A stretch of 64,000 nt of DNA from Pedobacter frigoris. Its GTDB lineage: Bacteria; Bacteroidota; Bacteroidia; Sphingobacteriales; Sphingobacteriaceae. Positions 10,071 through 18,844 of the stretch are shown piece after piece. Every line of letters starts with the position of its first letter. Position 1 is the stretch's first letter. The stretch is from positions 124,001 to 188,000 of the forward strand of contig NZ_SWBQ01000003.1 in assembly GCF_005116445.1 (NCBI RefSeq). The letters run 5' to 3'. The notes beneath the pieces were generated by a model, which was given only the letters and a program-made list of their open reading frames with translations, made no database searches and was not told where the DNA came from. Both the position numbers and the translations under genes were made by a program.

Positions 10071-10916
10071 ATGATAGCAATAGGACAATACAACGATTTA
10101 AGGATAATTACCAAAACTGAAGCAGGACTAATTTTAACAGAGGGAGACAAAGATGTGTTGCTTCCATATGTTGATGTACCCAAAAATGCAGAGATCGGTG
10201 ACAACCTTAACGTATTTGTTTACATGCATAAAGACGGAAGATTAATGGCTACTACCAAAAAGCCATTGGCATGTGTAGGTGATTTTGCTTATCTGACTGT
10301 GGTGGATGATGATGATAAAGGAGCTTTTATGGATCTGGGTCTCGATAAAGATATTTTCGTTCCTGCAAGGGAGCAAAAACGCCCTATGTTTAAAGGTGAC
10401 CGTCATGTAGTTTATGTTTTCCTGGATGAAAGCAATGATCGTATGGTGGCTTCTTCCCGCTTGACCAATTTCGTCGAAGAAGTAGAAATTGATCTTGAAG
10501 AGGGTGATGAGGTAAGTCTGCTTATCGTAGACAGGTCTGATATGGGTTACAATGCCATTATCGACAATAAATACATCGGATTGTTGTATACCAATGAACT
10601 GTTTGATGAGTTGAATCCTGGGGAATTGAGAAAAGGCTGGATCAAAAAGATTCGCATCGGGGGAAAAATTGACCTGAGTCTTCAGCCAATGGGATACGGT
10701 CACATTCTTGACACTAAAGACAGTTTGCTGGAAGAGCTAAAAGAGAGTGGTGGAACCATTTCATTGGGCGATAAAAGTTCTCCTGAGGAAATTTACCACA
10801 GGTTTAAGATCAGTAAAAATGCCTTCAAGAAAGTAATCGGAGGCCTTTATAAGGACAGACTGATTATCATTTCAGACCATGAAATTAAACTTCTTATAGA
10901 CGACGAGGCTGAATAG
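10071..10916 (+). CDS. CvfB-like S1 RNA-binding protein
   Basis: 281 residues with the architecture of the CvfB/YitL family: tandem S1-like OB-fold domains in the first 210 residues (seen in Ala-Tyr-Leu-Thr-Val-Val...Ala-Phe-Met-Asp-Leu-Gly-Leu-Asp-Lys-Asp-Ile-Phe-Val-Pro) and a winged-helix domain in the last 70 (Glu-Glu-Ile-Tyr-His-Arg-Phe-Lys-Ile-Ser-Lys-Asn-Ala-Phe-Lys). Members bind RNA; CvfB affects virulence gene expression in Staphylococcus, but the role in Bacteroidota is unknown. The protein is very acidic and cytoplasmic. It has its own promoter and a long structured leader. Confidence 0.85.
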   Translation: MIAIGQYNDLRIITKTEAGLILTEGDKDVLLPYVDVPKNAEIGDNLNVFVYMHKDGRLMATTKKPLACVGDFAYLTVVDDDDKGAFMDLGLDKDIFVPAREQKRPMFKGDRHVVYVFLDESNDRMVASSRLTNFVEEVEIDLEEGDEVSLLIVDRSDMGYNAIIDNKYIGLLYTNELFDELNPGELRKGWIKKIRIGGKIDLSLQPMGYGHILDTKDSLLEELKESGGTISLGDKSSPEEIYHRFKISKNAFKKVIGGLYKDRLIIISDHEIKLLIDDEAE

Positions 10917-10926
10917 CCGCAGAAAT

Positions 10927-11049
10927 TTATTTTTTCAGGGATAATATATACGAGACCATTAGCTTTGCGTCGCTTTTTTTCAAATCAGGATGTGGTGTCA
11001 TTGGTGAATCTCCCCATACCCCTCCTCCTCCGTCGATGACCTTATGCAT
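10927..11049 (-). pseudogene. Remnant: C-terminal end of a cytochrome c domain
   Basis: A 40-codon minus-strand frame (ATG at 11047-11049, TAA at 10927-10929) encodes the end of a class I cytochrome c domain: Gly-Gly-Gly-Gly-Val-Trp-Gly-Asp-Ser-Pro-Met-Thr-Pro-His-Pro-Asp, then Asp-Ala-Lys-Leu-Met-Val-Ser-Tyr-Ile-Leu-Ser-Leu-Lys-Lys. This matches the Met-ligand loop and final helix found at the ends of cytochrome c551-type domains, often fused to PQQ sugar dehydrogenases. No CxxCH part exists upstream. The fragment abuts, in the same frame, the stop codon of the barrel gene at 11056, so the rest of its parent was lost. It is too short to work as a cytochrome. Confidence 0.75.
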
Positions 11050-11055
11050 AAGCGA

Positions 11056-13638
11056 TTAGAAATTAAATCCTATTGAAAAATAAGGCATGGTTGCTTCTTT
11101 AGAAAAGCCGACAGTCGCCTGCAGCAACAAAACTTCACCAGGAATCACATATAGTCCGCCGCCATACCCCTGATGCCACCTGCCTGAAGATTCTCCTTTT
11201 TCCCAAACTCTTCCTACATCATTGAAACCAATCATACCGACAGTCCCCGGCACAAGATAAGAAGTGAAATTAAACAATTTCAACCGCATATCCAGGTTAT
11301 GATAGAACATGGAAGTACCAGTAAAACGTTTGCTGTTGAAACCCCGTAAACTATTTATTCCGCCAATTTGCATGCGTTGAAAGAAAGTAGGTTCGCCTAT
11401 TACAGTTCCTAATCCTATACGGTTCGCCAGTACCAGTCCGGATTTATTCGGATTGATATAAAAACGAAATTCTGAAGTTACCGCCCCATATTTATCGCTT
11501 GTTTTATCTAAACGATGTTGGGCCGTAAAAGATGTCTTCCAATAAATACCTTTTGTTGGAATAGCAGCGTTGTCCCTATTATCGTAAATAATGCCGGCTA
11601 CCAAACCTCCGTAGTACTTATCTTTTAATATTTCCTGTTCAGGGTTTGTCGCATTGTAATCGTTAAAGAATCGCTCTTCATTACCCTCCGCCTCACTTGT
11701 ATAATAAGAAGCAAGTATGCCTCCTTCAAGTTTTAGAAACCGGTTGAGTTTTCTACCGAGCTTAACGTCAATATTTAAATAGTTGTACCTGTTCCGATAA
11801 TATGAAATGCCAGCCTCCCGGTCTAATAATTCCTCCGTTTCATCATCAAAATCCAGATCTACAAATTCTGTATTGTTGCCAAGGCCAAAGAAATTACTCA
11901 GGTTGTTTGGCCCAAGAAAATTCGCATGTATTATCAGGTCATTATTGCCAATCGCCTTTTTGAAGTCTCCAACGTAATCGAGTATGAAAGACTTTCTGCC
12001 GGTAGAATAATTAGCCCAAAACTCATGTTTTGTCGCATATGGCGCTTTCCTAAAGCCCTGCTTTTCATAAATATACCCTACACCAAGTTGTATACCCTGG
12101 TCTATATTATAGCCTCCACTAAAAAGTGGTCCGGACCTGTCATACAAAAAACTATTTTTATCGAAGTAGTTTACCATGGTATCTCTTCCAAGACGCAACT
12201 TCGCCGAAGAACGTTCCGGAAATGTATTCGGCTCATCAGAACGATCATACACAAAAGGCTTATTGCCCACCTCTTTTGCTATTTCAAACTTATCGTCATC
12301 AGCTCCACCAACCATTCTCACCTTTATACCCGAATTCCCATTCCCAGTTACGGAAAACACATCTTCACCTGCCATTCCAAATAACCTTATTTCTTTGGTC
12401 ACCGCCGGATCGAATGTGCGTTTATAAATTAACCTACCCTTTTTACCCTCTTTATTGATATTGTTGACAGCAAGCTCAAGTTTTCCGTCGTTTAAATAAT
12501 TAACTTCAAAAATCTCCTTTTTGTCCGATGCCGGTATGTCGACGTTGATAGATAAGAATTTATAATACTGCAACGCCAGTGTATCCAGTTGATCTCTCCG
12601 CGAAGTAAAAAACCGCATTAATTCTTCGCCACTTAGTTTAAATATAGTATCAGGCATTTTCTTAAAGGCAGCCAAAATGACTTCATTGGTTAGTTTTTCC
12701 TGTACCAGTTTAATCTCCTCTTTCCAATCCTGCTCACTCAGTTCATTCAGAAAATACCTGTCAAAATACCGCTCATTAAAATTCCAGTGTTTTACATCTC
12801 TGATCGTTGGACTATAAGGCTGCAAATGAGATTTCAGCCATTGATGATTAAGTACCCATGGGAAAAGTCCTGATGTCTTATAAAACACCTTATCCCTGTC
12901 TTTGGGGACAGGAATATATGTCATTTCACCTTTTTCTTTTCGTGGTAGCCAACGCCAGTTGTCTTCATGCCTGTCCCAGTCACCCAACACAAAGTCCAGT
13001 AAACGTGCTCTTAAAGTCAGCTTTTGATCGGCTCTTTTGTCATTGTCCTCCTGGATTTTACGCTGTACTTTTAAGGTATTGTCAGTTTCCTCTTCAAAAG
13101 GAGAACGTGGTTCAAGTAGGTAAACAGCATTGGCAAAATCCTTCCTATATTCACCAAAGCCCGGATCGTCACCTACATATACCAATTCCGGCCTGGCTGT
13201 AACTAACCCAACTGCATCCGCAAGCAGAGGTACTATTAATGCTGCAAAAGGATGATTTGTAGACACCTGATCCTGAACAATGTCTTTCGCAATAGTGGGC
13301 TTCAAGCTCTCAGGCAGACCTCTTTCAGGATACTTCTGCACCGTTCTAAGTGCCCATTCTTTACCTGTAGGGTCAACCAGGCGCAAAGAGCGTGTCTGCA
13401 TTCCCCCACCAAGTTTTACAATTTTAAAACCCCCTCTTTCCTTCTGGAGGTCAATAATACGGATCTTAACAGGCGTAGCCCAAACCCTGCGGTAACTCTC
13501 ACCAAGAAAAAACCGGTGTAGCGGACTTACTTTATCATATTCAGGACCTACAGCAATAGTGATGGAATCTCCCTTCTGAGCGAAGGACGGTAACGAAATT
13601 ATAACTAAAAAAATGATCAGGAGCTTCTTCAATGGCAT
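11056..13638 (-). CDS. Omp85-type outer-membrane barrel with atypical kinase-like N-terminal domain
   Basis: 860 residues. A signal peptide (residues 1-21, ending Phe-Ala-Gln) leads to a region of about 330 residues carrying kinase-like landmarks: Gly-rich Leu-Gly-Gly-Gly-Met at 76-80, a basic strand Trp-Ala-Leu-Arg-Thr-Val-Gln-Lys at 95-102, then Gly-Asp-Trp-Asp-Arg-His-Glu-Asp-Asn-Trp at 219-228 (compare DRHxxN of PI3/4-kinase and Fam20-like folds) and Lys-Asp-Arg-Asp at 246-249. From about residue 480 the protein is a BamA/TamA-like barrel with a Gly-Gly-Ile-Asn-Ser-Leu-Arg-Gly-Phe motif (VRGF-type lid-lock region) and a C-terminal Phe. The barrel call is firm; kinase activity is inference. 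It is last in the ppk1 operon, one base after the GAF gene. Confidence 0.82.
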   Translation of the reverse strand: MPLKKLLIIFLVIISLPSFAQKGDSITIAVGPEYDKVSPLHRFFLGESYRRVWATPVKIRIIDLQKERGGFKIVKLGGGMQTRSLRLVDPTGKEWALRTVQKYPERGLPESLKPTIAKDIVQDQVSTNHPFAALIVPLLADAVGLVTARPELVYVGDDPGFGEYRKDFANAVYLLEPRSPFEEETDNTLKVQRKIQEDNDKRADQKLTLRARLLDFVLGDWDRHEDNWRWLPRKEKGEMTYIPVPKDRDKVFYKTSGLFPWVLNHQWLKSHLQPYSPTIRDVKHWNFNERYFDRYFLNELSEQDWKEEIKLVQEKLTNEVILAAFKKMPDTIFKLSGEELMRFFTSRRDQLDTLALQYYKFLSINVDIPASDKKEIFEVNYLNDGKLELAVNNINKEGKKGRLIYKRTFDPAVTKEIRLFGMAGEDVFSVTGNGNSGIKVRMVGGADDDKFEIAKEVGNKPFVYDRSDEPNTFPERSSAKLRLGRDTMVNYFDKNSFLYDRSGPLFSGGYNIDQGIQLGVGYIYEKQGFRKAPYATKHEFWANYSTGRKSFILDYVGDFKKAIGNNDLIIHANFLGPNNLSNFFGLGNNTEFVDLDFDDETEELLDREAGISYYRNRYNYLNIDVKLGRKLNRFLKLEGGILASYYTSEAEGNEERFFNDYNATNPEQEILKDKYYGGLVAGIIYDNRDNAAIPTKGIYWKTSFTAQHRLDKTSDKYGAVTSEFRFYINPNKSGLVLANRIGLGTVIGEPTFFQRMQIGGINSLRGFNSKRFTGTSMFYHNLDMRLKLFNFTSYLVPGTVGMIGFNDVGRVWEKGESSGRWHQGYGGGLYVIPGEVLLLQATVGFSKEATMPYFSIGFNF

Positions 13639-13639
13639 A

Positions 13640-16012
13640 TCAATTCATTATTCTTTTTAAACTAACGCCCACCCTTAGCGCCTTTAATCCCTCAACACCT
13701 TGTAATTCTTCAATTTCTAAATATTCGAGATCGTTGGTGAGCAAACCCCGCTTCTGCAATTTCTTGATATAGCCTACATATTCTTTGGCCTCAGAACTAT
13801 TGAAATAGACAATTGCTATCTTCCCAGGTTGCGTCAGCCGCTCATCGGTATTTTTTATATGTGCCTTATCAATCCTTTTTTTCACCATCTGGTAGCGGAT
13901 ATTGTAGCTTCCCTCTACATCAAACCTTTGCTCGTCTATTCTGAAACTTACATCTATAGGCTTGTCATACACAAATATCAATTGTGTTGTTTCGAGCGGT
14001 AATGAGAAATAAGGGCCTAAATTATTGGTAGTTTGTGCTACTTCTGCAAGCACCCTGAGCTGCTTCAGTCTGAAGCCCTCCAGCAAGTCATCAGTAAAAG
14101 GAATCTTTGGTGCGATGGACTGCCCCAGATAAATATCAAACTCCACACCGTCAGTCCTGAACTTCTCAAAATAACTAGGGTATATACTTTGCAATTCTGC
14201 ATTAAATTCATCGAGGTGACGGCTTACTGCAAGATTGATCATCTGCATGCTCTTCTCATATTTCTCCCTGTTTTCAAAGATCTTGCCGTTTACTCCAGTT
14301 TCTTTAAAGTACTTTTTAATAATTTCTTCAAGCTCTGGATGACTTACCCGCAATTGATCCATTGCCGCAGGAATTTGTCTTTGCAAATAATCTTCTGTTT
14401 TCAGTATTTCGCGATCAGACAATTCATCCAGATTTTTATAATTCCAGATTGCCTCTTCATGAGGTATCTCATTTTCCTTACACAAAGTAATTGTGCTCTT
14501 TATGGACTTGATGGTCTGCTCAAGTATTTCAAAATGCAGATAAAGGTCTCTTCTGATTGCTGAATTACGCTGAATGCTCGAATTCCTGATGTCTACGGCT
14601 CCATAAAATGGATAAACATCCCTGAAGAAAATCGGTTCGACAGGCAGATTCCTTTCTCTCGCCCCAGACTGTAAATAGTTATACGCTGCTTCATGGAAAC
14701 GCCACTGTATAGAGGGTTGTAAGGCAGTAAATTTATCTGTTATTATATCCTGTATATCATTGTTAAAATCAATAATGATATTCTGAAAGAGTTGCGCCAG
14801 CAAAGGAAAAGCAGCTTCTATCTTTGTTAAGGTATTACCATTAAATTTACTTGAGTCTTTCGTATATAGCTCAAGACAACCTACAAGTTTTGCATTATAA
14901 TATAATGGGAATAAAGCATATGATTTTACACCTACTTGCCCCAATAGAGTCAGCATGGGATATTTAGATCGCTCATCATCAGAAATCTCCGGAAAGATCA
15001 ATGTTCTTGGATTTACAATATAATCAGCTATAAGATCCTGATATGCGGCATCATCTACATCATTTTCTTTAGCAAGTTGTATCAGGATGCTGGTAAAACC
15101 AGAATGCTCATTGATCTGAAGTCTGTTATTCAGCCTGATATAAGGTATCAGTCCAAAATCAATCTGATCTGTACCTACGAGCGTTTTTAGCGCAGTCGCA
15201 ATAGACTTCGTATAATGGCCCTTTTGTGATTCACTATGCTCAATGATGATGTTCTTTATAGTCTCCAGCGCATACTCCCCGGTAACATCGGTGAGCGTGA
15301 CTATTGAAATTCCCTCAACAGTAAACAGATCTGGCGGGATAATCTTCGATAAGATTTTTAAAGTGTTTCTCTCATCCTGAATATAATCTTTGACATCCTT
15401 AAGGTTGTACTCTGGGAGTTTCGCTTTCGTAGTTACTTCGAGGAAACGTGTATCTACATTGAGTTTATAATACTTTAGCAAATGTGTATCCGGATCAATA
15501 ATCGAATTGACCACTACCTGATTTCCTGCAAGCGAAAAATTATAAAAGCGTTCCAGCACAAGGTTATAAAATGCAGAAAGCACATTCTTCTCCATATCCT
15601 TTTTAGAAGGCAATGAAATATCGGTCCTTATATTACAGCTGGTAGTGTCCATCAATACATTGTAAAATGCATTAGTACCATAATGAAAGCATGGAGTTAC
15701 TGGTGTACTTATCGCCCAAAACTGCTGGTTTTCATCATTGATGATCGGCGATAAAGAGGTGTATATCAGCTCAAAGAGTGCAGAATACTTCTTAGCTTCT
15801 TCAGTTGAAATCGGATCTTTAAGTTCCGGATATTGATTAAACTGCTCCAGGATATACCTGTAGAAATTGATCTTCGCAGTTTTTTCTGTACTTGCCCTTT
15901 TTTCTATGTATTTGATAAAAGGATTCAAAGACAGTCTGATGTTAGCACCTATCGAATACTCTCCTGATCCCCCATTTAATCTTTGATTTAAATTTAGCGT
16001 TATGGCTTGCAT
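13640..16012 (-). CDS. GAF domain-containing cytoplasmic protein
   Basis: 790 residues without signal peptide or membrane helices. A GAF-like domain is recognisable around residues 290-440, with Leu-Gly-Gln-Val-Gly-Val-Lys-Ser-Tyr-Ala-Leu-Phe-Pro-Leu-Tyr and a Gly-Cys-Leu-Glu-Leu strand. The remaining N- and C-terminal parts are unassigned. No kinase, cyclase or phosphodiesterase output domain is visible, so it may act as a sensor scaffold. It sits between the propeller lipoprotein gene (nine bases upstream) and the barrel gene (one base downstream) in the five-gene ppk1 operon, a context suggesting a shared stress or nutrient function. The ligand is unknown. Confidence 0.75.
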   Translation of the reverse strand: MQAITLNLNQRLNGGSGEYSIGANIRLSLNPFIKYIEKRASTEKTAKINFYRYILEQFNQYPELKDPISTEEAKKYSALFELIYTSLSPIINDENQQFWAISTPVTPCFHYGTNAFYNVLMDTTSCNIRTDISLPSKKDMEKNVLSAFYNLVLERFYNFSLAGNQVVVNSIIDPDTHLLKYYKLNVDTRFLEVTTKAKLPEYNLKDVKDYIQDERNTLKILSKIIPPDLFTVEGISIVTLTDVTGEYALETIKNIIIEHSESQKGHYTKSIATALKTLVGTDQIDFGLIPYIRLNNRLQINEHSGFTSILIQLAKENDVDDAAYQDLIADYIVNPRTLIFPEISDDERSKYPMLTLLGQVGVKSYALFPLYYNAKLVGCLELYTKDSSKFNGNTLTKIEAAFPLLAQLFQNIIIDFNNDIQDIITDKFTALQPSIQWRFHEAAYNYLQSGARERNLPVEPIFFRDVYPFYGAVDIRNSSIQRNSAIRRDLYLHFEILEQTIKSIKSTITLCKENEIPHEEAIWNYKNLDELSDREILKTEDYLQRQIPAAMDQLRVSHPELEEIIKKYFKETGVNGKIFENREKYEKSMQMINLAVSRHLDEFNAELQSIYPSYFEKFRTDGVEFDIYLGQSIAPKIPFTDDLLEGFRLKQLRVLAEVAQTTNNLGPYFSLPLETTQLIFVYDKPIDVSFRIDEQRFDVEGSYNIRYQMVKKRIDKAHIKNTDERLTQPGKIAIVYFNSSEAKEYVGYIKKLQKRGLLTNDLEYLEIEELQGVEGLKALRVGVSLKRIMN

Positions 16013-16021
16013 CTGAGTATA

Positions 16022-16891
16022 CTATCTGTATTTGAATTTTATAACATTACCATCTGTAACCTCATCTCCTTCATTGGAGATAAACAGATTCATATCCTTA
16101 TCAAAAGCAATTCCTTCCGGTTGATTAAAGGTTGAAGAATTCAATTTATGTACCGATTTTATGTTCCATTTTTCATCTGTAATCACCAATAGCTTATTGG
16201 CCGATGAAAGAATGTACCACTCGTTTGTCTTTGGATTTTTGGTCATGGCCGAAGGGCTCAAACTTGCTTTTAGCTTAGGATTAACAGCTTTGATCTGATT
16301 AAGATCGAGTTTAAAACTATCTGCAGGGACAATTGAGTCGAGTTCAGCCTTGTAGTCCAGAATATAACCTGTAACCTGTTTTTTCTTTTTATCTACCGGA
16401 CAGCTTTTGCAAAGCACATAAAGCTGGTTATTTGTAGGATCTGCGTATAAACTCTCATACTCCGCCTTTGGTATCAGATGTTTTGTTTCTTTTACGTTTT
16501 CAGATTCTTCTTTGATCGCCTCAGAAAATGGAAAAGTAAATATTGCACCGTTACTTTTTAGCACAAAGAATCTTTCATTGAAAATTGCAAGGTCTTCAAA
16601 ATCACCCTTTGATGCAAATTTCATATTCTTTTGTTTCTTTACATCCCATTTTTGTCTGAACAACTTACCATCTTCATCCTGAATACTGTAAATAGTATCA
16701 CTGCTATTTTTATAGAATGCTATCCCAGATATTTCCAATAAACTTGAAGGCATATTGAACTTATCGGGTTTATCAAAATTATAACCTTTAGGACTGGTGT
16801 ATTTACCATTGGGATTCTGGCAGGAATAAGCGCCAAAAAAAGACACTACCATAACCAGTATATAAAAAAATGCAATGTAGATGTACTTCAT
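16022..16891 (-). CDS. Beta-propeller lipoprotein, SdiA-regulated-like
   Basis: 289 residues. The N-terminus has a long hydrophobic segment ending Gly-Ala-Tyr-Ser-Cys, which fits a lipoprotein signal. The mature part has repeating beta-propeller blades: Leu-Leu-Glu-Ile-Ser-Gly-Ile-Ala-Phe, Tyr-Ser-Ile-Gln-Asp-Glu-Asp-Gly-Lys-Leu, Phe-Glu-Asp-Leu-Ala-Ile, Gln-Pro-Glu-Gly-Ile-Ala-Phe-Asp. These resemble the SdiA-regulated family (PF06977) and phytase-like propellers. Enzyme activity cannot be deduced. It is eight bases after ppk1 in the same operon. Confidence 0.7.
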   Translation of the reverse strand: MKYIYIAFFYILVMVVSFFGAYSCQNPNGKYTSPKGYNFDKPDKFNMPSSLLEISGIAFYKNSSDTIYSIQDEDGKLFRQKWDVKKQKNMKFASKGDFEDLAIFNERFFVLKSNGAIFTFPFSEAIKEESENVKETKHLIPKAEYESLYADPTNNQLYVLCKSCPVDKKKKQVTGYILDYKAELDSIVPADSFKLDLNQIKAVNPKLKASLSPSAMTKNPKTNEWYILSSANKLLVITDEKWNIKSVHKLNSSTFNQPEGIAFDKDMNLFISNEGDEVTDGNVIKFKYR

Positions 16892-16899
16892 AAGCGGCG

Positions 16900-18840
16900 C
16901 TATTTATTTGTTTGGTCTTGCAAAAATAAGTAAATAGATTGCTGTGCATTATCATTTAGCTGTAAGTTAATGATTTTCATCACAATACTTTTTAAATCTT
17001 CATCATAAAGCGGGAAACAAACCTCTATGCGGCTATATATATTCCGGTTCATCCAATCAGCAGAGCCCATAAATACTTCCTGATTCCCATTATTTTCAAA
17101 CACAAAGATTCTTCCATGCTCCAGATAACGGTCTACAATACGCGTTACGCTAATATTTTCACTGAGTCCAGTCACGCCGGGCACCAAACAGCATATTCCC
17201 CTAACAATAAGCTGCACCTTAACACCGGCCTGTGAAGCTTCGTACAACTTTGTAATTAATATTCTTTCCTCAAGATTATTTAACTTAATTGTGATCCCGG
17301 ATGGAAGACCGCTTTTCGAATGTTTTATTTCGCGGTCTATTAGATCCAAAAAGCGCTGTTGCAGATTAAACTGGGCTACCAATAAGTGATTGAATTCTAT
17401 ATGATCTTCCACTAAAGGTGCTTTTTTACGCTTACTTAAAAACCCGAATAAAAGCTCCAGTTCTTTAAGCATTGGCTGATGGGCAGTAAGTAAAATCTGA
17501 TCCGTATAAAACCTCGCGGTGGTCTCATTCAGATTACCGGTGGCCAGCAATCCCAGATACTCCATACCAACATCTAACTTACGCTTTACGAGTGCCACTT
17601 TTGCATGCACTTTAAGATCTATGCTGCTGTAAATTATTTTGACACCGGATGCCTTCATTTTCTTAGCCCATTTGATGTTATTTGCTTCATCAAACCTGGC
17701 CTTAAGCTCCACCATTACTACTACTTTCTTCCCGTTCCTCGCAGCACTAATTAAGGCGCTTACAATCCTGGAATCATTGGCTACCCTATATAAAGTGGTA
17801 TAGATTTCCTCCACACGCTGGTCGTTTGCAGCTTCATTAAAAAACCTTAGCACCGGGGTATATCGTTGATAAGGAACATTGATCAGAACGTCCTTTCTAA
17901 GTATTTCTTCAAATAAAGTGTTGCCTTGTGCTATTTTCGCCGGGTCTGCCGCCGGCCATTTTGGATAACTATACTGACTGCCCTGCAGCGGAAAAGTACT
18001 CAGATCTTTTAAATTATGGTACGTCCCCCCTTCTACTATTGATGCCTTTTGCAGGTTCAAGGAATAGATCATACTGTAGAGGTTGCGAAGCGGAATACCC
18101 GGCTCGCACAAAAAACGTGTTGCAAAGCCAAAATCTCTGGTTTCAAGCTGACGTTCCAAAGCTTCCGTAATATCCTCATTCCCCCCTTCGTCTATCTTTA
18201 ATTCAGCATCCCTGGTGATTTTCAGGTTAAATACCCCCCTAATTTCATCTTCAGGAAAAAGATAGCTCATGTTTTGTTTAATAATATCCTCCAGGAATAC
18301 CACATACTTTTCACTCTGGTATTCAATGGCATATAATCTGGACATCGATTCAGAAGGTATGTTGATGAGCTCGAGACGCTCAATTCCTTCTTTATCTTTC
18401 AATATCACCACCTGGTACAGTTTATTATTTTCAGCAAAAAAAGATTTCAGACCTTTATCTATAGGATCTGAATGAATATAAGCAAGTACTTCTGTAAAAA
18501 ACAGTTCCGAAACCTGATGGGCTATCTTGTCAGGGATCGGTTTATTATAAATCCAATGTACCCCAATATCTTCCAGAGTGGGGAGAATCTGATCGGATAT
18601 GATTTCACCGAATTTTTGCTGCTGGATATTAATGGCCGCTTTTGCCTGTTCGTAGTACTCGGCAACAGCCATTAAAACCGGCATCCTTACTCTGTAAAAC
18701 TCATCCAGATTAGAAGAATATATGGAAAGGAACCTAATCCGTTCTAAAATCGGAACAGCATCATCCGCAGCTTCCAGAAGCACCCTTTCATTAAAACCAA
18801 GCCAGCTTAAATCCCGGTTAAAGAAAACAGTTTCTTCCAT
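16900..18840 (-). CDS. ppk1: Polyphosphate kinase 1
   Basis: 646 residues, slightly shorter than many PPK1 (about 690). It polymerises the ATP gamma-phosphate into inorganic polyphosphate. The N-terminal domain starts with Phe-Phe-Asn-Arg-Asp-Leu-Ser-Trp-Leu-Gly-Phe-Asn-Glu-Arg-Val-Leu and Ser-Asn-Leu-Asp-Glu-Phe-Tyr-Arg-Val-Arg. The catalytic His is in Lys-Val-His-Ala-Lys, followed by a Thr-Gly-Asn-Leu-Asn-Glu block; the second conserved His is in Tyr-Leu-Glu-His-Gly-Arg-Ile, then Met-Gly-Ser-Ala-Asp-Trp-Met-Asn-Arg-Asn. It follows the HD-PycTM gene by four bases and leads the rest of the operon, so polyphosphate or stress metabolism is the likely theme. Confidence 0.95.
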   Translation of the reverse strand: MEETVFFNRDLSWLGFNERVLLEAADDAVPILERIRFLSIYSSNLDEFYRVRMPVLMAVAEYYEQAKAAINIQQQKFGEIISDQILPTLEDIGVHWIYNKPIPDKIAHQVSELFFTEVLAYIHSDPIDKGLKSFFAENNKLYQVVILKDKEGIERLELINIPSESMSRLYAIEYQSEKYVVFLEDIIKQNMSYLFPEDEIRGVFNLKITRDAELKIDEGGNEDITEALERQLETRDFGFATRFLCEPGIPLRNLYSMIYSLNLQKASIVEGGTYHNLKDLSTFPLQGSQYSYPKWPAADPAKIAQGNTLFEEILRKDVLINVPYQRYTPVLRFFNEAANDQRVEEIYTTLYRVANDSRIVSALISAARNGKKVVVMVELKARFDEANNIKWAKKMKASGVKIIYSSIDLKVHAKVALVKRKLDVGMEYLGLLATGNLNETTARFYTDQILLTAHQPMLKELELLFGFLSKRKKAPLVEDHIEFNHLLVAQFNLQQRFLDLIDREIKHSKSGLPSGITIKLNNLEERILITKLYEASQAGVKVQLIVRGICCLVPGVTGLSENISVTRIVDRYLEHGRIFVFENNGNQEVFMGSADWMNRNIYSRIEVCFPLYDEDLKSIVMKIINLQLNDNAQQSIYLFLQDQTNK

Positions 18841-18844
18841 AGAT

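Noticed and set aside
10242..10703. 153-residue minus-strand frame
   Set aside because: Entirely antisense to the well-supported CvfB-like gene.
14033..14563. 176-residue plus-strand frame
   Set aside because: It is antisense to the GAF-protein gene, with unlikely composition (many Phe, Ile, Cys) and no supporting start context.
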